From contig JANXLU010000072.1 in assembly GCA_025354985.1 (NCBI GenBank), positions 1 to 64,000 on the forward strand: a stretch of 64,000 nt of DNA. Reading direction: 5' to 3'. Position numbers and translations under genes: made by a program. The notes beneath the pieces are model-generated. The model had not been told where the DNA came from and made no database searches. It saw only the letters and a list, made by a program, of their open reading frames with translations. Positions 58,948 to 64,000 of this stretch are shown here, one piece after another; position 1 is the first letter of the stretch, and every line of letters begins with the position of its first letter. The DNA is from Chloroflexota bacterium. GTDB lineage: Bacteria; Chloroflexota; Anaerolineae; J036; Brachytrichaceae.

Positions 58948-61900
58948 ATGAAGATCACGCGACGATTTACAAAGCAAGGTTTGAGCCCGTATGCGGGTAT
59001 TCCGTTTGCAAAGCGCAGTAGCACCATTCGAAACCCGGACGGCAGCGTGGTGTTTGACATGAAGGATATCGATGTGCCTGCACAATGGTCACAGGTTGCC
59101 GTTGATATCATCGCGCAGAAATATTTTAGAAAGGGTGGCGTGCCCGGCGCAACCACGAAGGTCAGGGAAAAAGGCGTACCGGCATGGTTGCACCGGTCCA
59201 TCCCGGCACAGGACGCCGAACAGAATATCGGCGAACGGGACAGCAAACAAGTGTTTGAGCGTCTGGCCGGCTGTTGGACCTATTGGGGCTGGAAGCATCA
59301 TTACTTTGCGGCTGAAGAAGATGCGCGTGCATTTTTCGACGAGATGTGTTACATGCTCGCCCGTCAGATGGCCGCCCCAAACAGTCCGCAGTGGTTTAAC
59401 ACCGGGTTGAACTGGGCGTATGGCATCACCGGACCCAGCCAGGGTCATTTCTACGTCGATCCAATCAGCAAAAAATTGGTTTCGAGCGACGATGCATACA
59501 CACATCCTCAGCCACACGCCTGCTTTATCCAGGGCGTGACGGATGATCTTGTCAATGATGGTGGGATCATGGATCTCTGGACGCGCGAGGCGCGCATTTT
59601 CAAGTATGGAAGTGGCACGGGCAGCAACTTCTCTATGATCCGGGCCGAAGGTGAGCCATTGAGTGGTGGTGGCAAGAGCAGCGGGCTGATGAGCTTCTTG
59701 AAGATCGGGGATCGCGCGGCAGGTGCAATCAAGAGCGGCGGAACCACGCGTCGCGCTGCAAAGATGGTGATCCTGGACGCGGATCATCCGGATATCGAGA
59801 CGTTTGTGGATTGGAAGGTTGTTGAAGAGCAGAAAGTCGCGGCAATCGTAACCGGAAGCAAGCTTAACAACAAGCATTTGAACACCATCATGAGCGCGGT
59901 TCACGGTGAGCCAAATGCCGGGATCAAGGCAGACCGCAAGCAAAACAAAGCGCTTGGCCGGGCCATTGCCCAGGCACGCGCGGCAATGATTTCACCCAAC
60001 AACGTGGAGCGGGCAATACAGCTGGCTCAGCAGGGTTACGCTGGTTTGCACATCCCGGAATATGACACTGATTGGAACAGCGAGGCGTATTTGACGGTCA
60101 GCGGTCAAAACAGCAACAACAGCGTGCGTGTAACCAATGAGTTTCTATGGGCGGTTGAACACGATGGTGATTGGGGTCTGTACTGGCGCACCGAGCTTGA
60201 CAAGGCGAAGAAAGCGGGGCGCGCGCCAAAGGCACGTCGCACGATAAAGGCGCGCGATTTGATGCAGCGTATTTCCGACGCCGCATGGCAGAGCGCGGAT
60301 CCTGGTCTGCAGTATCACACCACCATCAACGAGTGGCATACCTGCCCCGCGGATGGCGAAATTCGCGGATCCAATCCATGCTCGGAGTATCTGTTTCTGG
60401 ATGACACGGCGTGCAACTTGGCATCCCTAAACCTCGTGCAGTTTTACGATGAGTCCCTGGCAACCTTCGATGTCGCCGCGTATAGGCATGCGGTGCGCCT
60501 GTGGACCATAGCCCTTGAGATTAGCGTATTGATGGCACAATTCCCCAGCAAGAGCGTGGCACAGCTGAGTTATGAATATCGCACGCTTGGTCTGGGCTAT
60601 GCCAACCTTGGCACACTTCTGATGGTTCAGGGCATTCCATATGACTCTGCGCATGGACGGGCAATCGCCGGGGCAATCACCGCAATGATGCACTGTGGCG
60701 CATATGCCACCAGCGCGGAAATGGCCGGAGAACTGGGTGTTTTCCCCGGTTATGAACGCAACAAAGCCAATATGCAGCGTGTGATTGCCAATCATCGGAA
60801 GGCCGCCTACAACGTTGGCGTCGGCGACTATGAAGGTCTGAGCATTGCGCCGATGGGGATCGATCCCGGGGAATGCCCGGATTATTTGCTGACTGCGGCC
60901 CGCGAAGACGCTGATCGCATGGCGGCTCTGGGCGCCGAGCATGGCTACCGAAATGCACAGGTCACGGTTTTGGCGCCGACTGGAACCATCGGTCTTGTCA
61001 TGGACTGCGACACCACTGGTGTGGAGCCGGACTTCGCACTGGTTAAATTCAAGAAGCTTGCCGGTGGCGGATACTTCAAAATAGTCAATCAGTCGGTGCC
61101 GCCCGCATTGAAGCGACTGGGCTACAGCGAGCGCCAGGTTGACGATATTAACAAATATGCGATTGGCCACGGAACCTTAAAGGGCTGCCCGCACATCAAT
61201 GCAGCGAGTTTGAAGGCCAGGGGTTTCACCGATGATTTGATCGGCAAGGTTGAGGAACAAATGTCAGGCGCGTTTGAGATTCCGTTTGTCTTTAACAAAT
61301 TCACGCTCGGCGAAGAATTCTGCAGGACTGTGCTTGGGTTCACCGACGTGCAACTTAATGATTTTAAGTGGAGCATGCTCAAGGGATTGGGATTTAGCAG
61401 AGAACAAATCGATGAGGCCAACAACTATGTCTGCGGAACGATGACGCTTGAGGGCGCGCCTCATCTTAAGCAGGAGCATTACGCCGTGTTTGACTGCGCT
61501 AACAAGTGCGGTCGGATCGGCAGGCGCTATATCAGCGCGGAAGGTCACATCTTGATGATGGCAGCGGCGCAGTCATTCATAAGCGGCGCCATCAGCAAGA
61601 CCATTAATTTGCCGAATGAAGCGAGCGTAAAAGACATCTGGGACGCGTATATGCTGAGCTGGAAGGTTGGCGTAAAAGCCAACGCGTTGTATCGCGATGG
61701 CTCCAAACTTTCGCAACCGTTAAATACCTCAAGCGATGAGGACGAGAATGCTGATGGTGCAGCAGTGACTATTGAGCCACCCATGCCCACGATTCAGGAG
61801 CGTATCGTTGAAAAGCTTGTCATTCGATATCTCGCCAAACAGCGGAGATTGCCAAACCGGCGTGGCGGCTACACACAAAAGGCCAAACTCGGGGGACAAA

Positions 61901-62649
61901 CGGTATTCCTGCGCACTGGCGAGTATGAGGATGGCGGACTCGGCGAAATATTTATTGACATGCACAAAGAGGGTGCCGGAATGCGCAGTCTGCTCAACTG
62001 CTTTGCCATTGCGGTAAGCCTTGGTCTGCAATATGGCGTGCCGCTGGATGAATATGTTGACACCTTTGTGTTTACAAAGTTTGAACCGAGTGGCATGATT
62101 CAAGGCAATGATCACATCCGGATGAGCAGTAGCGTCATCGACTACGTGTTCCGCGAGTTGGGAATCACGTATCTGGGTCGCACCGATCTGGCCCATGAAA
62201 GCGTGCGCGCGGGCAAAACCGAGGAACCCGAATACGTCGCCGAGGAAGTGCTCAGCGAACTCGCGCTAAACCCCGCCCAGCTCAGATTACCCAGCCGCGA
62301 GTTTAACGAACACGAAGAAGGGGATATCGTGGAGACCGTGCATTCGGATGGTCCGTCAACAACAGGCATGAAAAACAGCACTGTCGCGACCAATGGATCC
62401 AATGGCACGGCAAACGGGCATGCGCTTGTTGCTCATGGTGGCGCCCTGTCAAGCACGTATGCCGCCCCGAGACCCGTCAGTAAAGCGGGCGCCGCCATGC
62501 ACGAGCTGTCAGCCAGCGAAAAGCGCCGAGTCGCGCGGTTGAAGGGTTATGAAGGTGATGCTTGTTCCGAATGTCAGCAATACACGCTGGTGAGAAACGG
62601 CACGTGCCTAAAGTGCAACACGTGCGGCACCACGACCGGCTGTTCATAA
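58948..62649 (+). CDS. nrdJ: Adenosylcobalamin-dependent (class II) ribonucleotide reductase
   Basis: This 1233-residue class II enzyme makes deoxyribonucleotides using coenzyme B12 to create the active-site thiyl radical. The active-site Cys occur in [12 protein letters not shown] and [24 protein letters not shown], and the family loops [21 protein letters not shown] and [10 protein letters not shown] are present. A TSCPD-like domain covers [23 protein letters not shown]. The C-terminus holds a zinc-ribbon/redox tail with [10 protein letters not shown] and [14 protein letters not shown] that rearms the active site. No intein is seen. No cobalamin riboswitch was recognised upstream. The gene follows nrdR and is convergent with the ABC-2 permeases. 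Confidence 0.97.
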   Translation: MKITRRFTKQGLSPYAGIPFAKRSSTIRNPDGSVVFDMKDIDVPAQWSQVAVDIIAQKYFRKGGVPGATTKVREKGVPAWLHRSIPAQDAEQNIGERDSKQVFERLAGCWTYWGWKHHYFAAEEDARAFFDEMCYMLARQMAAPNSPQWFNTGLNWAYGITGPSQGHFYVDPISKKLVSSDDAYTHPQPHACFIQGVTDDLVNDGGIMDLWTREARIFKYGSGTGSNFSMIRAEGEPLSGGGKSSGLMSFLKIGDRAAGAIKSGGTTRRAAKMVILDADHPDIETFVDWKVVEEQKVAAIVTGSKLNNKHLNTIMSAVHGEPNAGIKADRKQNKALGRAIAQARAAMISPNNVERAIQLAQQGYAGLHIPEYDTDWNSEAYLTVSGQNSNNSVRVTNEFLWAVEHDGDWGLYWRTELDKAKKAGRAPKARRTIKARDLMQRISDAAWQSADPGLQYHTTINEWHTCPADGEIRGSNPCSEYLFLDDTACNLASLNLVQFYDESLATFDVAAYRHAVRLWTIALEISVLMAQFPSKSVAQLSYEYRTLGLGYANLGTLLMVQGIPYDSAHGRAIAGAITAMMHCGAYATSAEMAGELGVFPGYERNKANMQRVIANHRKAAYNVGVGDYEGLSIAPMGIDPGECPDYLLTAAREDADRMAALGAEHGYRNAQVTVLAPTGTIGLVMDCDTTGVEPDFALVKFKKLAGGGYFKIVNQSVPPALKRLGYSERQVDDINKYAIGHGTLKGCPHINAASLKARGFTDDLIGKVEEQMSGAFEIPFVFNKFTLGEEFCRTVLGFTDVQLNDFKWSMLKGLGFSREQIDEANNYVCGTMTLEGAPHLKQEHYAVFDCANKCGRIGRRYISAEGHILMMAAAQSFISGAISKTINLPNEASVKDIWDAYMLSWKVGVKANALYRDGSKLSQPLNTSSDEDENADGAAVTIEPPMPTIQERIVEKLVIRYLAKQRRLPNRRGGYTQKAKLGGQTVFLRTGEYEDGGLGEIFIDMHKEGAGMRSLLNCFAIAVSLGLQYGVPLDEYVDTFVFTKFEPSGMIQGNDHIRMSSSVIDYVFRELGITYLGRTDLAHESVRAGKTEEPEYVAEEVLSELALNPAQLRLPSREFNEHEEGDIVETVHSDGPSTTGMKNSTVATNGSNGTANGHALVAHGGALSSTYAAPRPVSKAGAAMHELSASEKRRVARLKGYEGDACSECQQYTLVRNGTCLKCNTCGTTTGCS

Positions 62650-62660
62650 GTGTGTTCATG

Positions 62661-62684
62661 GGTCTGCGTGCCTTCGCGCAGACC
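62661..62684. other. Hairpin between nrdJ and ABC-2 permease
   Basis: GGTCTGCG (62661-62668) pairs exactly with CGCAGACC (62677-62684), 8-base loop, 11 bases after the nrdJ stop. It lacks a T tract but sits between convergent genes, so it may be a bidirectional terminator. Confidence 0.45.
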
Positions 62685-62702
62685 TATGACGCCAGGCTCA
62701 AC

Positions 62703-63488
62703 CTATGAACTGGCGCTGGCGTATGACCGAATTGCGGTGCGCCAAAATAGGCTGCTGCCCCAAATAAGCGCTGCCGCGAACACAGATCCGATCAACAACG
62801 TTCCAGGCTCGAGCGTGCGCAGCACCGCCTGGGCCGGGAACGTTGTAATGAACGCCACGGGAATGACAAATGTAAGACCGGCCCGAATGGCTCCCTTGAA
62901 AGCCGTTACCGGCAAACGACCGGTATCAAACAAGGCATTGAACAGCTCTGTAAGATTGCCAACCTTTACAAACCAAAATGACATCGTCGCCATTGCTATC
63001 CAAATCGAATAAACGATCATAACGGCGATAGTGAACATGGCGAGGATCGCAAACCCGGAGACCACATCCGGCTCATAGCGCAGCTTCACCATGGCAACAC
63101 CAATTACCACCAATCCTGCGATGATCTCACCGAACCCACTGGTTTTGATATGCCGAACGCTGACCATGAACTGGGAATTGACCGGTTTCAGAAGTGTAAA
63201 GTCCAGGGTGCCATCCCGTACCATCTCGATCGTGCGTTGCACATTTGGTTGAAACACGGTCATGATGATTCCGCTCATCAGCACAAACGTGCCCGAAACC
63301 AGCAGCGCCTCGTCGTAACGCCAACCGCCGATGTTGTCGGTGTGGCCAAATAGCACAAAAGTCGTCAACAATGTCGTGGCCACAAACGTGATACTTACCA
63401 GCAACTGGGCCGCAAAATTCGCCCGATATTCAAGCTCGGCCAACAGGCTTGTGCGCGCGAACAATATTAACAACTTTAAATATCTCAT
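62703..63488 (-). CDS. ABC-2 type permease subunit
   Basis: This 261-residue membrane protein has about six helices and matches the ABC-2 permease group paired with a second permease (COG3694-like). The N-terminus RYLKLLILFARTSLLAELEYRANFAAQLL and the loop VRDGTLDFTLLKPVNSQFMVS are characteristic. ATG 63488 overlaps the stop of the upstream gene by ATGA. Together the two permeases would form a heterodimer with an ATPase encoded beyond the window. The cargo is unknown. Confidence 0.88.
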   Translation of the reverse strand: MRYLKLLILFARTSLLAELEYRANFAAQLLVSITFVATTLLTTFVLFGHTDNIGGWRYDEALLVSGTFVLMSGIIMTVFQPNVQRTIEMVRDGTLDFTLLKPVNSQFMVSVRHIKTSGFGEIIAGLVVIGVAMVKLRYEPDVVSGFAILAMFTIAVMIVYSIWIAMATMSFWFVKVGNLTELFNALFDTGRLPVTAFKGAIRAGLTFVIPVAFITTFPAQAVLRTLEPGTLLIGSVFAAALIWGSSLFWRTAIRSYASASS

Positions 63489-64000
63489 GTTCCGACCGCC
63501 GAATAACTCTTCATGGCCCGCCGCCACATCACCTTGACAAGCAACACCATGACCAGCGCCCAGGCGGACTGGATGGCGAAACCCTGAACTATTTGCTCGG
63601 GTCGCAACTTGCCCGTGAGAATTTCCACGCTAAAGGAAATCATATAGCGAAAGGGCAGCCAGGCCAACACCGCTTGCAGCGCATCCGGGAACATGGCAAT
63701 TGGCGCCAGAACACCGCTCAACACCGAGCGAATACCGTCAAACACTTGAACAAATGCTGTACTCTGGCTCGTCCAAAACGCAAGAATACCAATGGCATAG
63801 TCACTAAAAAACGTAATGAGCCAGGCGAGCATTAAGGAGATTAGGAAGGCCACCACGGCAAGTGGCCGCATGTCCAGCGGCGCGTGACTGAGCACGGCCA
63901 ACACCACGACCACGATTGGGATCACAATGATCGCGCGCAGAACCTTCTCCGACAGATTGAATGAGATCTCCCAATGCAGCGGATGTATGGGACGTAGTAA
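63485..64000 (-). CDS. ABC-2 type permease subunit, 5' end outside window
   Basis: The minus-strand frame is open from the stop at 63485 to the right edge, so the N-terminus lies outside. The visible part begins LLRPIHPLHWEISFNLSEKV, a typical inner segment of the COG4587-like permease, and has about four hydrophobic segments. It overlaps the next permease by ATGA. The upstream ATPase gene is expected beyond the edge. Confidence 0.87.
   Translation of the reverse strand, partial: LLRPIHPLHWEISFNLSEKVLRAIIVIPIVVVVLAVLSHAPLDMRPLAVVAFLISLMLAWLITFFSDYAIGILAFWTSQSTAFVQVFDGIRSVLSGVLAPIAMFPDALQAVLAWLPFRYMISFSVEILTGKLRPEQIVQGFAIQSAWALVMVLLVKVMWRRAMKSYSAVGT

Noticed and set aside
1..64000. CRISPR array or complete insertion sequence
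   Set aside because: No regularly spaced direct repeats and no transposase-like gene were found; the repeats seen are single or paired palindromes.

Overview
The window looks like a chromosomal segment of a member of the Chloroflexota, probably Anaerolineae-like; this is an inference from gene content, not a marker-gene result. The clues are a Rieske/cytochrome b/dihaem cytochrome c operon, a B12-dependent (class II) ribonucleotide reductase next to nrdR, a PPOX-type F420/flavin enzyme, Ser/Thr-kinase and effector-associated-domain proteins with Thr/Pro/Ala-rich extracytoplasmic linkers, an extended serine hydroxymethyltransferase, and GC-rich palindromic intergenic repeats. TGA serves as an ordinary stop throughout, with one notable exception. 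Many genes have a -10 hexamer only 6-9 bases before the start codon and no Shine-Dalgarno sequence, which suggests frequent leaderless transcription.

Layout. 1-3.5 kb: quinol:cytochrome c oxidoreductase operon (Rieske, fused cytochrome b, dihaem cytochrome c) ending in a strong terminator. 3.7-6.9 kb: a run of WXG100/ESAT-6-like proteins ending in a large Gly/Ser-rich WXG100 protein, with no secretion ATPase nearby. 7.4-11.9 kb: a tightly overlapping operon of bcp peroxiredoxin, FAD oxidoreductase, small membrane protein, acyl-CoA carboxylase beta subunit, and a membrane protein with an N-terminal EAD (death-like) domain. 11.9-18.6 kb: a homocitrate/isopropylmalate-synthase-like enzyme, an internally deleted sugar isomerase pseudogene, PPOX enzyme, leuB, lipoprotein, epimerase and membrane protein. 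18.6-24.6 kb: SPFH protein, CutC, phosphodiesterase-like protein, SdpI/ArsR pair, rhomboid protease, amidase. 24.6-33.1 kb: a mainly minus-strand block with lipocalin-like hydrolase, GNAT, short hydroxyacyl-CoA dehydrogenase-like protein, glyoxalase-fold protein, gcvT, a decayed PIN toxin, extended SHMT, pentapeptide protein and (plus strand) enoyl-CoA hydratase. 33-35 kb: GH99-like protein with a CBM9-like protein. 35-38.7 kb: inositol phosphate synthase, ChrB, Hsp20, DUF1905 and tRNA-Val(GAC). 38.9-44.5 kb: a five-gene overlapping operon (lactonase, alpha/beta hydrolase, sugar-acid dehydratase, DapA-type aldolase, ceramidase-like) that fits non-phosphorylative sugar-acid degradation. 44.6-50.9 kb: DinB, Ser/Thr kinase, a VapBC-like pair, a redoxin with two in-frame TGA codons, and a glycosyltransferase. 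50.9-55.5 kb: metallo-beta-lactamase-fold hydrolase, esterase, ankyrin protein, rhamnose isomerase, glycosyltransferase. 55.6-64 kb: yebC, ruvC, ftsZ, nrdR, nrdJ, then two ABC-2 permeases running off the right edge.

The most important observation is the redoxin gene at 48556-49134. Its reading frame is broken only by two TGA codons, and they lie exactly where this Prx-like family has its CxxC cysteines. A hairpin with bacterial SECIS geometry follows 16 bases after the second TGA. The best explanation is a UxxU (SelL-like, diselenide) selenoprotein that ordinary gene calling would truncate. Other points of note are a run of DnaA-box-like sites in the ftsZ promoter, NrdR-box-like sites before nrdR, the EAD-membrane protein, and the orphan WXG100 cluster.
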